NCBI GenBank assembly: GCA_903813345.2
Contig: CAIIXF020000005.1
Coordinates: 7,753,375-7,817,374, forward strand
Length of the DNA stretch: 64,000 bases
Direction of reading: 5' to 3'
DNA from: Owenia fusiformis
Lineage: Eukaryota; Annelida; Polychaeta; Sabellida; Oweniidae
Positions 12,021-24,495 of the stretch are shown one piece after another. The position numbers and the translations under genes were made by a program. Position 1 is the first letter of the stretch, and each line of letters starts with the position of its first letter. Under the pieces are notes generated by a model. The model ran no database searches, was not told the origin of the DNA, and worked only from the letters and a program-made list of their open reading frames with translations.

Positions 12021-15000
12021 ATGGCAGAGGCGCCTTCGTGGAGCAAAAAGGTTCTATGCAGGTATACTCCCTAAGAACAAAGCTTTATGTCAATAATTAT
12101 AGCAAAAAACTTGAGAAGACATATCCAATGAACAAAATATAAAAAGATTTGCCGTGTATTTTGCCCACGTAGGCTAGAATATTGTAAATCAATTGAGGCC
12201 AAATTTTGTTTTGATTTGCAATTTTTTGTGAAAAATATTCAGCTTTCAGATAGCTAGAGAATTTCATAATAACTTTGTAATTTTTGTCATTGTTAAAATA
12301 CCATATATCCACCTACCTAAGTGTTTTTTTTACTCTGGATGTGTTACTGAGTTTATAGTTTGTAATCACAGATATTGGCCAGATCGTTTTGTAGTAGGAT
12401 CATAGGCTCAAAGAATAATACAGAAGATACGACACTAAATTGGAAAATTTCGAAAAAAAAGTGACCACCTTTCAAAACGTTCCTTATACAAAATGGTACC
12501 TGTTTCCCCGTGACAGATTTTGCACTTATTTTATAGCTGAGATCTTCATCTTTCTATTTCTACTTGTTTGGTTCGAGTAAATAACCTATGGATGCAGTTA
12601 TTTGACTTTCAATACGGCGAATATTTTTCACGAAATCCGGACTCTTGTGTGTCCAAATATCATTGTAATGATGACGTCACATTTCTGGAACCACGGGAGC
12701 AACATTCAGATTTGGACAGACAAGAGTCCGGCGATAAAATATCACTGTTTTGGCCTCTTATCAACGCAGTATTGCTTGAATAACGGCCATTGGTGATAAA
12801 AAAGGTAAAGAATAACAAGACCCTTCGAATGAGGTATGATTTGTCTCATATTTTTCAGAAATGGCTGCCGAATCGTCATTTTAAAATTTGAAATTTTCTG
12901 AGGTGTCTCATCTTGAGGAAATATTATTGAGCTACTGATTCTACTACAAAAGAATCTGGCCGGGATCTATGTTTGTAATGTACTACTTTTTTCAAGGCCT
13001 GACTGCGTCGCTAACATGCTAAATATAAGAGTTAGCTGACGTTTGGGAGTCTGACTTACCTTCTAAAGGTTAGAACCATATCACCTTCGTTGCGTCGATG
13101 ATGATGCATAAACATAGCATTTGATAGAAATTAGCGTAAATGCTTTTCCGACTTTTTCATTTTTCATCAATGTTGACTTCCGGGAAGGCGTTGTAGCATG
13201 GGCATTATCACGAAATAACGCATTGACCCTTGAACTTTACTTTGTTGACGTGTCAACCAAGCATGTCTGGTGTGAAAATTAAAAGAATATTAAGCAATGT
13301 TCTACATCCGCCAAGCTAAGTGAAGTAGTCAATATTTAAAATTACCAATTTCAAGTGAAGTACGCAACGAACGAAACTGCGTGATCTACACTCCCACTAT
13401 TGGTCTGAATGAAATGCTACGTAGAAATATGAGCCGTCTGCTGTATTAGTCGATTAATAGAGTAAGACCTGTTGGTGATGCTTTATAATTTAGACCAAAA
13501 CATTGAAGAACAAACGAACCTGTAAATCGTGAAAACAACGAACAAATATTCGGTTTTCACATATGTTCGGTAATTTTTCGTATTGAAACTTCCGGAACTT
13601 ACAAAAAAATCATTCATTTTCTCGATCCATGATTTACCTCTTGGATGTTGTGGCAAATGCTCCATGGTTGACGGAACAAAGGTGATATGGTTTCATTAAG
13701 ATTCGGGTTCTAACCTTTAGAAGGTAAGTCAGACTCCCAAACGTCAGCTAACTCTTATATTTAGCATGTTAGCGACGCAGTCAGGCCTTGAAAAAAGTAG
13801 TAATGCATCTAGAAATTTTCGAAAAAATGAGGTTCTCTAAAACTTGCCCTCAGTCATATCATGATAGAGCCCATGGTCATATGGTCCCCCAATATCTCAC
13901 TTCAACTAGGACAGCACCAGTTTCCTTTTGTAACCACTCTAGCAATGAAACGTCCCTGTGCATGGTGTCTGGGGAATTGTAGTGTAACAAGTCAGGAAAG
14001 GGAGTGTTCTAAAATTCAATGCTGTGTGGGAATTGAACCCAGGACCTTCTGCTCCAAAGTCTACTACTTGAGCCAAAGGGGCAAGGTGCTACAGCGCTGT
14101 AGCAGCAACTTGCTATCGAGGATCATCCTCCCTGAAGGACGATGTCCATTTGTGACTAATTTACAAGGGCAAATTCCACTTCTGACACCAATGAGTTGCT
14201 CCAGGACAGCACCAGTTTCGTTTGTAACGGCTCTAGAGCTTTTAGACTATGGATCCTAGCTTTGATTCCCACATCGGGCGTTGAATTTAGCACACATTCT
14301 TTCATGTCTGTATCTGGTTCATATTACACTCTCCTCAGAAGTTGGCCATTTCTCTGAAGTGCCCTCAGGTCATTTTATTGGTGTTTGATGTGAGATCTCC
14401 CTCACATCAAGGAAATTTCATAAAAACACCTATTTAAAACCAAGAATACACCAACCCATACTTTGCATGTATTTTCAGGTATTTTGCTCATGGAGTATGC
14501 AGAGAAGGTGATAACTGTCGCTACGCCCATGATTTCTCACGTCCCCCAGACTCAACATGTCGTTACTACCTCATGGGGACTTGTTCCTATGGAGATAAAT
14601 GCAGGTTAGTACCTAAAGAGAAAAATTCTGGGGTCAACCCAGTTGTCCGAAACCCAGTTGTCCGAAACCCAATTCTCCGAAACCCAGTTGTCCGAAACCC
14701 AGTTCTCCGAAAATAAGGGGATCTTATCAAAAAATACAATTTTTTAAAACGAATCTTGTCGCAACCTCTGCGAATCACGACAGCATAACATTTGAATCAC
14801 GTTGACATGACATCATTGCAAAATTAGGCTAAATATGCGAAGTCAAGACGTTAATTAGCCCACGAAAGTTCATGGGTAACTTGAGAACTACAAAATACAA
14901 CCAAATACTTTTCGAACTTACAATAGCAACATTTCTCACCTAACGTCTTCATAGTTTTAGGAACGTATTTTAAACGCATGATAGCCAAATATATCAAGAT

Positions 15001-18000
15001 ACTATATCTGCCTAAATGAAGTTAATTAGTGTTGACAAAGTTTTGAAATATATTTTATCCAGATCCATCAGAAATTAAGTTATCCAATACATTACTTTAC
15101 TAGTTCTAGTATCTTGCATGACTCGTTCATAAGAATTCTTTAATTCCATCTCCCGTTCCTGCCATTCTGGTAACGCCATGCAATGGATGCAATTCAAAGT
15201 GAGAGCGAGATTTATGAATATCAGAATGCGTCCATGCCATTAATTTGGCCAAATACATGGCATGAAACTGACGTAAGCTTAAGTAAGTTACGCCCCCCCC
15301 CCCTTTCTCTGTTAAATTATGACTTTATTTTTCGGAGTAATGGGTTTCGGACAACTGGGTTTCGGGGAATTGGGTTTCGGACAACTGGGTTTCGGAGAAC
15401 TGGGGTGTACCCAAAATTCTTGGTTTTGCAAGCCTTCAGATGAACTGAAAACTTTGTTGAAAAATGAGTTCATTGTTCTTATGTTCTATATCAGAGTCAC
15501 CAATAATCACTAATTAACTTAGTGCCACAAATGAGACTAATAAAATGGCATACACTGTGAGGATTAATGCATGATTAATTAATTATTCAAACATGACTGT
15601 ATTCACACCTTCTATAAACTGTAAACAAAGTCAATGCTTCAGCTGGGTTATATTCGAGATCAAATCCCCAGCTCTGTACTAAGTGTTTCGCTCAGTGCAC
15701 TCATTGGTCAGTTTAGGTCGTTCGGGGTACAGAAAACGTTTGTGCCTAGACCCTGCGGGGTGTATTCGAAACTAGTAGCCCTGCTCTTCAGTCTATATTT
15801 CGTCGCATGAGAATAACTTTGTACTATCTCACATTTTTACGGAACTGAGAAATCAAGGTTTGAAAGTTTAGAAGCCTGTATCTTACTTAGTATTGCTATG
15901 TGAAACTTGATTTTTTGTATGTCACCTGGTCTCACCCTAGAGATATCTTATATGAAATATCATACCTTGAAACAATTTACAAGATCCTTTTTTAAAACTA
16001 TGGAAATGGAGTTGATACAATTTCCCACCGGAATAACAGCTTATTTCTAATTTCAAATTGTCATATCTGATATCAACTGTTTCAACCAATCAACTCTCTA
16101 AGAATTGGTCATGTGACTTGCAAAACTTGGAGTTATAACAATCTTATAGTAAAACAAAGTATGCCAATATGCATGTTATTGTATCTAGAATATTATTTAA
16201 TAAAATAAAGAAAATTCAATTTATAAAACTTTAAAATCAATTTCTCAAATAAGTACAATTATTTCTAAATTTTGGAATCTCAGGACACCCTTCAAAAAGA
16301 ATTTATTGCCTTTGAAACTAAGGCAGAAGTACAATACATTGAAACCAATGATGCCAATATGGTCCCCCACATATTTCCCTCGGTATAAACCCTGTAGCCT
16401 AAACCTCCCAGCACATTACAATGTAGCCCCTAAGGGCCGGTCCGCTGGTCATCATCAGGTTATTTTTGATACAGACCAGTTGATTTTTACACTGGGTATA
16501 GGAGAATAACATTGCAATTGGTCCGTAATTCCATTTTGACCAGCAGGTTTCAGATCCTTAGGGCCTAAGACATAACCAATTTTTATTACATGCACATGGA
16601 AGAAATTTGAAAATAGAAAAATAATTTCTAATTCATTTTAGATTAATGAAAGTGATGAAACCTCGATTTAGGTAATCACATTTTGTTCATTGGGATGCAG
16701 CTATCATTATCCATTCATTTTCTGTTGTTTGCTACTCTGTGGAGTACAATTGGGAATTGAAGCAATTGTAGAAGTGGAGACTAAGAGTGGCTCTTTGTAA
16801 AGAAATTGAACCAATTTGTTACTTTTGCAAAATAAAATGTAGATGATCTAAAAACAATGATCCAAAAATGCAAAAGAAAGGACAAATCTGAAAAACATAC
16901 TAGTAATAAAATAACTAAAAAGATCCCAGATGTTCAGTGAAAAGCGCAAAGTAAATCATAGATGAAGAGAAAATAAAATAAGTGTTTTAAGGAACTATAC
17001 TAACATAAAGATAACTCCTTATTGATATAGTGTATGGTCAGTAAAAGTTAAAGCTAGTTTAAATAGATTTAGCTTTTTTCCACAAACTATAAAACATCAT
17101 TTTGAAAGAGATTTCAATAGTATACAGACAGTGATTGCCTTTGAGCAATGTAGTGCAAAATATGACAGTTACTATTTGTTTTGATTACTATATCTAGTAT
17201 ATAACCTATTATTATGTACTCTACATTTCTATTTGAAGAAACAAGTAAGTAGTCTTTCATTTTCAACATTTAATGATGACAGCTTCGTATATGCATTTCT
17301 ATTGCATTTGGCCATTCAAACCCCTATAAGACCTGGTAGCAGGGAAGATAAAGGGTACTTTTGACTGCTCACATGATCTAATTAACTGGTCATTTGTACT
17401 TTTCATCTTCCCTGGTAGCAAGGATTTAGGTTTTCAAGGAAATAGTAATTCTATTTCATATCATGTGGCCATGAATAATCCAATGAGCATCTGTAATACT
17501 TAATTGAGGGCATATAATTTGAATATGCATGGGATTACACATACTGTATCATTTTATTTTTTTGATCTACTTGTAATAGTTCTAAAACTAAAACATGAAA
17601 GGCCAGGCATTCAAACTGGCATGGTATTGTGTTACAAAACATTATTTCATTCTAGATACAATAACATGCATATTGGCATTCTTCGTTTTAATATAAGATT
17701 GTTATAACTCCAAGTTTTGCAAGTCACATGACCAATTCTTAGAGAGTTGATTGGTTGAAACAGTTGATATCAGATATGACAATTTGAAATTAGAAATAAG
17801 CTGTTTGTCTGGAGATGGTACAATTTCACACTGAATTCTAGCTTAATGAGAGGGAATTGAGATGGGGCATGTATCTGAGATGAAAGCCTGTGTTTCAAAT
17901 AGTAAAATTCCATGTCTATCTCAATTTTTTTGAAAATGGCAGTTAGTACAAAGTTATTCTCACGTGACGATTTCTTAAATTAGGAATAAATCTTAATGAA

Positions 18001-21000
18001 ATCATAAAAAATGATGGAATGCATGACACATTGAAAGCAGGATACAAAATTGCAGGCCTGTAGCTATGAGGGGGGGGGTCAAACAGACTATACAGTGTTA
18101 TCTTTTTGGCTCACAAAGTGAGCCTATGGGATTGACCAGGCGTCCGTCCGTCCGTCCGTTGGTCCATCCGTCCGTCAACATTTGGCCGCACAAATTAAAA
18201 CTGCTATTCAGATTGAGTCATATCCACATTCATTTAATGCATATCCATAATGCCTATTTGACCTATCATCGCCATATCCCAAGTTCGCCCGGTTTCCGAG
18301 AAATTGCGGATTTTGACGTAGTCAACTTTTCTGTAAATACTAGACACTTTGTTGAAGTAGAACTTTCAAATAACTGTTAGTAGTTGGTGTATATGCAACT
18401 TATGTCTTCTGAAGATATCAAAGCTCTTGGAATTACGTTTTTTGGTGTTTACTCTATAAAATTTGAAAAAAAGTAGGACTTGTCATTTTCAGGAAACTTT
18501 CTCATGTATAAAGTCAATGGCAGGTTTTGTGATTGACAAGATTCTTAAAGTTTGCCTTATACTTGATCATTTCCTGCAATAAATTACATCATTAATAGAT
18601 TTAAGCATTCCCTACATATTTCTCAATATATGTCAGCATCAAATTTTTACCGTTTTTGAAATATTTGACGTCAAAAAACAGTAATAATAAATTAATTTTC
18701 AACTTGCTTCAATTTGACCTAATTTTTTTTTGAAAATCATCTACAAGTTGCCAGGAGTTCAAATCTGACATTAGTTTTATGATTTGACCTTTACTTGACC
18801 ATCAGTGACCTTCAAAAGGTCAAAAAAGTTGATTTTTCAAATTGATTTTTGGATGTATATTTTGGTCAGCTTAATCACAAAAGACCTTACTGAGCTCTGA
18901 ATAAGTAAAATTTTCAAGGTCAAAGGTCATCAAACTAGGTCACATAACTATGCTATCTAAGTTTCTCAAAGTTCGAGACTACAAATCCAAATTAATATTT
19001 TTGTTTGAAAGTCAGGATATAAATTCCTCTAAAGGTTCCAAACTGTGCGAGCATAGGACCATGGGTCCTTCATTTATTTCTTTAATTTGAATGCATTTAA
19101 ATTATCATAATAAAATAATTTATTATATATACTTGGTATGTCATGTCTGATTCTGTTGTAGATTTGATCATGAAAAACCTAAGAAGGCATCACATAAATT
19201 TAACCTCAAAGCTGATGAGAAACTGAAGTCCAAAATGGTAACCCTAAGAAAGAATGGAAGTTACTCCTCTGACAGTGGATTAGGAGTGGATGGCGGCCTT
19301 GGAGAAGATTGGGCTAAAGCCCCTGAGTTTGTTCCTGGACAACCTTTTGCAGGTAACGGCGATTATCATTTACACAGAAAAGTTGTTATCAAATTAGGGA
19401 AAAATGCAATTATCAATGTGATGCATCGTGTTATAATCTCATTCTCAAGCTCTCTCAGTAAATTATCAATACATCTATAAGATGTAAGATCTCCATTTCT
19501 TATAAAATTGATATCATTGTTGCTGGAAATTTGCTATGTAAATGTAGACTTTGCTAAGCTATAAGGTCAATGGCAATATTACCGTTTGCATATTTTGTTT
19601 ATTCATCAAAGAAATCAATGTTTAGTGTACAGGCAACTGACACCTTTTCGGGTGTATATAGTTACATATGATTATTGTATACTGAGTTTGTAAATTCCAA
19701 CCATGTTGTTGACTTGTATCAAAGTTATTTTATATTTAGAGGTAAATAAAGAATACAATATATTTACAATTTAATCAGCTAATCAGAATTCAGATATATT
19801 GAGGTACAAATATACGTTTTGTATGGATTAGAAAAGTCTCACAGAAAGGAGTTGAGTTTAGTTTCTAAATATTGTTAAAAGAAGAGAATGTCTCCTGTTT
19901 TAGTTTTAATGGATTTGGACATTTCTTGACATCTTAAATCTTTAATTACATGTACTTCTATATTTATCCCTTAAATGTTTTATTTGACAGTACCCAGCTA
20001 TGCTGACAAAACATCAAGTGGCCTGGATTGTGACGTTTCACCAGAGGAAACTGAGAACATGCTGTGTCCCTTTGCAGCTCATGGCGAGTGCCGATTTGGT
20101 GATAAATGTACATATCTTCATGGTGACACATGTGATCTTTGTGGACATGCAGTCCTTTTTCCTGGAGATGAAGTGCAACAGGCCAAACATAAAGAGGTAG
20201 GTTACTTTAGGATCTGTATATTCATGTACATGATATCCGAGGGTGCTTTCTTCAGGGAAATTCCATAGTCTATAGCAAAGCAAAAAACATGAAAAAAACT
20301 TGAGTAAGTCTGGTTCTCTTCCAAATCTGACAAGATTGCCTCGCCCTCTTACCTTCAACGCCGTTGAGATTAGTCATAACATGAAGCAATAAAAGTATTG
20401 ATTTTATCTATTGTAGACTTTGACAATTGTTATTACTATTTGATTTTTATGGTAGCCCCAAGTAAGATTATTTACAGATTTGTACCAGTTTAGCATCCAG
20501 TTTGAGTTATTTAGAAAATTGCATGGTAACTGGGGTCAAATGTACCAATTGCAATTGCAACTTGGGTCAAATGTACAAATTGCATGGCAACCTGGGTCAG
20601 ATGTTCAAATTGCATAGTAACCATGGTCAAATGTACAAATTGCATGGTAACCTGGATCAAATGTACAAATGGCATGGTACATATAACCTGGGTCAAATGT
20701 ACAAATTGCATGCTAACGTGGGCCAAATGTACAAATTGCATGGTGACCTGGGTCAAATGTACAAATTACATGGTGACCTGGGTCGATTTGTACAAATTAC
20801 ATGGTGACCTGGGTCAAATGTACAAATGGCATGGTACATGTCTAATTGAAAGCCCATGGTCAAATGTACAAATTGCATGGTAACCTGGGTCAGATGTATG
20901 AATTGCATGGTAACCTGGGTCAAATGTACAATTGCATGGTAATCCTGGGTCAAATATATTACTATCCATTAGAGGGGTGTTCCATGAAGATGTTTTATTA

Positions 21001-22491
21001 TATGGATAATCATTAACTCAAATTTTACAGGAGTGCATCAAAGAACATGAAGAAAACATGGAGAGATCATTTGCTATAGCCCGCAGTAAGGACAAATCAT
21101 GTGGTATCTGTATGGAGGTCGTCAAAGAGAAGAAGCCATCAACAGAGGCTCGATTTGGTATCCTACCCAACTGCTCTCACACATTCTGTATACAATGTAT
21201 AAGGAAATGGCGGAGTGCAAAACAATATGAACACAAAGTTGTCAGGTGTGTAGTCAGTTTTTATAGTGCCTAAAAAGTAGATTGTTATCAGCTTGATAGG
21301 CCTCAAGCAAGCACAAGGCCAAACTGCTGGATAGATTGATTTTACATTTTCTAGAGTGCTGTCAAGGCCATCACATAGGATTGGCATATTGATCAGTTAG
21401 TAGTGCATAAAATTGATGATAGATAAGTATGCATAGAATTGATGAAAAATTTTTCTTCATATTTTTCGTCATATTAAAAAAGCTGCATCTAATTAATTCA
21501 ATACATTTGCAATACTATTATCAATAATTCAAAACTTCAACATCTTGAAGTTGATACAAAGAGCCCATTAAATGTTTTTAAAAGTTTTTTAAAAATTAAA
21601 TTCATGGAAGTTTTACATGTTTTGCAGGTCTTGCCCGGAGTGTCGCACAAAGTCAGATTTTGTAGTCCCAAGTCAGTACTGGGTAGATGATAAAAAAGAA
21701 AAAGATCAACTTATTGAAGGATATAAGGGTGCACTTAGGTATGATTTTCACCCTTTTCCCCACTTTCCCCTTCCTTCATTTCTTTTTTTGTACCGGGGAA
21801 TGGGAGTTTTATCATTTTATAATAGATTTCATGCAAAGCTAACTTTTCCCTTCACCATCTTAAGAAGCAAAATTAAACTTTCATAATTTCATCTAGTATC
21901 CTATTCACTGTATTAACATATCAACTACAATTTATCAAACTTATCATCAAATTATAAGAATCTTTGATTGTGCCTTCAAAGATTATCAATTTTTCTGATG
22001 ATCAATTTTCGACAATATTATTTTTCATATTTCATGATAAGATAAAGACTTGAATTTTACCTTTTTATCATCACCCTTTGAAAAGGTAATTTTACCCTTC
22101 TTATAATCGCACTTTAAAAGAGTGCTAACAATGTTTCTAATATTGTCAAACCATGTTCATCATTTTTGCTTGTAGTCAAAAGGGCTGTAAATATTTCAAC
22201 CAAGGAAAAGGAGAATGTCCATTTAACGAGAAATGTTTCTATAAGCACGCATATCCAGATGGTACCATTGCAGAACCTACTCCACGTCGTAAACGACATC
22301 GTCAAAACCATGGTGGCGATATAGACTTAATACAGCAATATCTTCTTTGGGACTTCCTAGAAGAACGTCAAAATAGACTCATGTTAGAAATAGGCATGGA
22401 TGATGAATTAGATGATATATTCCTTTATGCAAATTGGGACACTGACACAGATTCAGACTATTCTGATTCCGAAGTTTATTTAGGTCTATAA
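12021..22491 (+). CDS. MKRN: Makorin RING-type E3 ubiquitin ligase with C3H zinc fingers
   Basis: Seven coding exons with consistent phases: 12021-12061, 14479-14604, 19162-19352, 19991-20196, 21031-21245, 21628-21738, 22176-22491 (1206 nt, 401 residues). Start [14 protein letters not shown]. Domains in order: two CCCH fingers ([38 protein letters not shown], split by an intron), a linker, a third CCCH ([19 protein letters not shown]), the makorin-specific Cys-His block starting [14 protein letters not shown], a C3HC4 RING ([30 protein letters not shown]), then the family signature [19 protein letters not shown], and a fourth CCCH ([21 protein letters not shown] split here as [17 protein letters not shown] and FYKH). 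An acidic tail ends in EVYLGL. Makorins ubiquitinate protein targets and bind RNA. The C-terminal half resembles MKRN1/3 more than MKRN2, but paralogue is not resolved. All zinc ligands appear intact. Introns 1-4 are filled by repeats listed separately. Confidence 0.95.
12367..12971. mobile_element. hAT-like foldback MITE in makorin intron 1
   Basis: Left arm CACAGATATTGGCCAGATCG then TTTTGTAGTAGGATCA; right arm the reverse, ending AAGAATCTGGCCGGGATCTATG. An inner inverted pair CCGGACTCTTGT / ACAAGAGTCCGG lies at 12638-12732. The 8-bp TTTGTAAT (9 with a preceding G) flanks it at 12359-12366 and 12972-12979, an exact target duplication. CA...TG ends and 8 bp suggest hAT. Short open frames inside are not credible genes. 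Confidence 0.8.
12981..13802. mobile_element. Long-TIR element in makorin intron 1
   Basis: Nearly perfect inverted repeats of about 95 bp: TACTACTTTTTTCAAGGCCT at 12981 and AGGCCTTGAAAAAAGTAGTA ending at 13802, continuing inward to GGTTAGAACC and then, after a short indel, AAGGTGATAT. ATG flanks both ends (12978-12980, 13803-13805), a possible 3-bp duplication. The 630-bp centre has no coding frame I recognise. It begins one base after the duplication of the neighbouring hAT-like element. Confidence 0.85.
14624..15422. mobile_element. MITE whose ends carry tandem 18-bp CCCAGTTGTCCGAAA-type units
   Basis: Left end AAAATTCTGGGGTCAACCCAG runs into five 15-18 bp units of the type CCCAGTTGTCCGAAA or CCCAGTTCTCCGAAA (14637-14712). 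The right end (15330-15412) carries four units in the opposite orientation followed by GGGGTGTACCCAAAATTCTT. So the terminal repeats are themselves tandem arrays in inverted orientation. It sits just after the donor of makorin exon 2. Short frames of R-T-T-G-F type inside are repeat artefacts. Confidence 0.8.
15797..17974. mobile_element. Long inverted-repeat (foldback) element, about 2.2 kb, in makorin intron 2
   Basis: The outer arm GCATGAGAATAACTTTGTAC at 15805 is mirrored at 17946-17965. A strong inner arm of about 170 bp (16030-16198 versus 17637-17802) includes GAATTGGTCATGTGACTTGC and its reverse. About 1.4 kb of AT-rich sequence lies between the arms. I could find no transposase frame, so it is non-autonomous or decayed. 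Confidence 0.75.
18103..19080. mobile_element. (CCGT)n-bearing dispersed repeat
   Basis: Starts with the small palindrome GGCTCACAAAGTGAGCC, then a (TCCG)n microsatellite at 18141-18178, then about 850 bp of AT-rich sequence, ending near the palindrome AGGACCATGGGTCCT (19056-19071). The same architecture (terminal palindrome, CCGT microsatellite, AT-rich body) recurs at 35445 and in weaker form at 27172 and 58300. From memory, unchecked, bivalve pearl/CvE-like elements carry ACGG or ACTG microsatellites. Confidence 0.55.
20517..20956. repeat. Minisatellite, unit about 30 bp, in makorin intron 4
   Basis: About fifteen copies of a unit of the form AAATGTACAAATTGCATGG followed by TAACCTGGGTC. 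Both strands appear open over 80-100 codons only because the unit length is a multiple of three. It lies within the intron between exons ending 20196 and starting 21031. Confidence 0.92.
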
Positions 22492-22924
22492 AACAAATTG
22501 AGTCTATGTCGAAAACCATTTATCCCCTGTAAAATGAACCATGGTGGTCATTTTCAGCTTCCTATGAACGAAGAACAGAATGCCACTTCAATTTGAACAT
22601 CTTTGCTGTGTGAACACTTTGAACACTTTCCTGGGCAGGCATTTTTGGTGCAATTACTCCATTGGTTCAATTGTTCCATTTCTCTGAGATAGACTTTTCC
22701 ATCCCAATCTTGTACACTTTTTACTGGATCCTCAACATGTTAGTTTGAAGTTTTTCATCTTCTGTTAAAGATTAATTTTTATGCTTGTTTACATTATTAA
22801 CTTCTTTCTTTCACAAAAACAAAAACCTTGCGAAAAAACTTTATGGGAGTACATGATCTCTGTAAGTAGCCCATGTTAGTTTGAAAAACCGATAATAGGC
22901 CATATTTACCTGAACAAATGGACA

Positions 22925-23440
22925 ATATGGCTTTGTAGCAAATGAAACCCATGGTTATGAAACAAATTGGCCCTGTGCAGTGATCTCCCCAGGATTTTTC
23001 TCAAGTGGGTGCAAAATTCTTATATTCACAATTCACACCAAAATTCGTCAAAATATGCCCATTTTCATGATATTTCTCATTTTCAAGTGGGTGCAAATGC
23101 GCCCACTTGCTTTAATGCTGGGAAGGTCATTGCTGTGGCTATATGACAAATAGGTCCCATGGCTATGTAGCAAATGAAACCTATGCCTATGTAGCAAATA
23201 GGCCCCATGGCTGTTTAACTAATGAAACCTATGCCTATGTAGCAAATAGGCCCCATGGCTATTTAACTAATGAAACCCATGGCTATGTAACAAATGGGCC
23301 CCATGGCTATTTAACTAATGAAACCCATGGCTATGTAACAAATGGGCCCCATGGCTTTGTAACAAATATGCCCCATAGCTTTGTAACACATAAAACCCAT
23401 GTCTATGTAACAAATGGACCACAAACTTACATCACATCTG
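22925..23440. repeat. Minisatellite in makorin 3' region, interrupted by a small MITE
   Basis: Units of 24 bp paired into a 48-bp higher unit: CCCATGGCTATGTAACAAATG alternating with forms containing TTTAACTAATGAAA. The array starts before the MITE at 22978-23135 and resumes after it. It begins about 430 bp after the makorin stop. An AATAAA at 23570-23575 beyond the array is a possible poly(A) signal, in which case the array is in the 3' UTR. Confidence 0.85.
22978..23135. mobile_element. Small hAT-like MITE inserted in a minisatellite
   Basis: Imperfect inverted ends: CAGTGATCTCCCCAGGA... AAGTGGGTGC on the left and GCGCCCACTTGC...GCTGGGAAGGTCATTGCTG on the right. A second internal GTGGGTGCAAA copy at 23086 gives a hairpin. 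CAG...CTG ends suggest hAT. No clean 8-bp duplication is visible, perhaps because the host array has diverged. Confidence 0.55.
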
Positions 23441-23673
23441 TAGCCTATATAATGGTGATACCTTAATATACCTCATGGAATCCCAACCCACTTAATTAGT
23501 TAATATAACATATTGTCTCAAATGTCTCTTTGAGATATATAAATGGTCCCCTTGTCAAAGTGTGTATCAAATAAATGGAATAATGTATTGCGGCTTATTC
23601 AGAATTGAGATCGTCACTTTGTGAACAGAAGCGCAAGCACATATATGCATGCCATGGCCTATGGCATTATTTT

Positions 23674-24495
23674 TGCTTCTTTATTCATCAAATTCAAATA
23701 TATTCGATATATGAAACATTTATATTCGCTAAATCATTTTTCCATTCGGTAAAAACGTTTATATGTTTGTTACAGCAAATAAAGTTTTCAAAATAACCAA
23801 TCACTTAATACTATGTGCATCAAATTACATATTTCATTCGTTAAATGATATTTTTTGCGTAAATTGTTATGGTATTCCTTAAGAGTAACACATTATATGC
23901 ACAATATTGAATTTCTATTTGAACCCTACCGAAATAAGTTTGCCTATATTTACCAAATGGTTTATTTTTCTACGACATAGTTAATGCATTTTACCGAAAG
24001 CTAATTTGCTATTTACCGAATGCAATAAAATTTACCGAATGCAATAAAGTAATATTCGATAACTTGCGTTGTTGTTCGATATTTTGTCACGTGACTTCTA
24101 GATTTGCAAAATGGCCGCGCAGCTATTCTACATCGTACAAATATATCACGTGACTGAAAGTCTCGTAAATTATCCAAAAATAACGAAATTTATCGAACGT
24201 GGCATTCGGTATTTACCGAATATAAATAATTTAAATACCGAATGTACAAATAATTAATTGAATTATACATGCGTTAAGGAAAACAAATTGATTCGCTGCA
24301 TCACACAAATACATGTACAAATATCAAATGTGAATGTCAATACAAAGAACAAGTGAAACTATTTAGCGAATATAAATTGTATAGATTATTACATTTGATA
24401 AAATAAAAAAAGATTCTATAGATTGGGTAAAGGTTTGGTAAATTGTTTGTTTTATTTGGTATTTATGGAATATTAATGTACCGAATAAAGAAGCA
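23674..24495. mobile_element. MITE-like element rich in ATTCGGTA motifs
   Basis: Inverted ends TGCTTCTTTATTC (23674-23686) and GAATAAAGAAGCA (24483-24495) bound 822 bp of very AT-rich DNA. Inside, ACCGAAT or its reverse ATTCGGT and the variant ATTCGATA occur about ten times in both orientations. No coding frame. Confidence 0.6.

Noticed and set aside
12568-12796. Frames of 64-71 codons at 12.57-12.80 kb
   Set aside because: Entirely inside the hAT-like foldback MITE 12367-12971.
20502-20953. Several 66-101 codon frames on both strands in makorin intron 4
   Set aside because: Produced by the 30-bp minisatellite; no splice or protein support.
23143-23466. 107-codon frame with NETYAYVANRPHG repeats
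   Set aside because: Translation of a tandem repeat downstream of the makorin stop.
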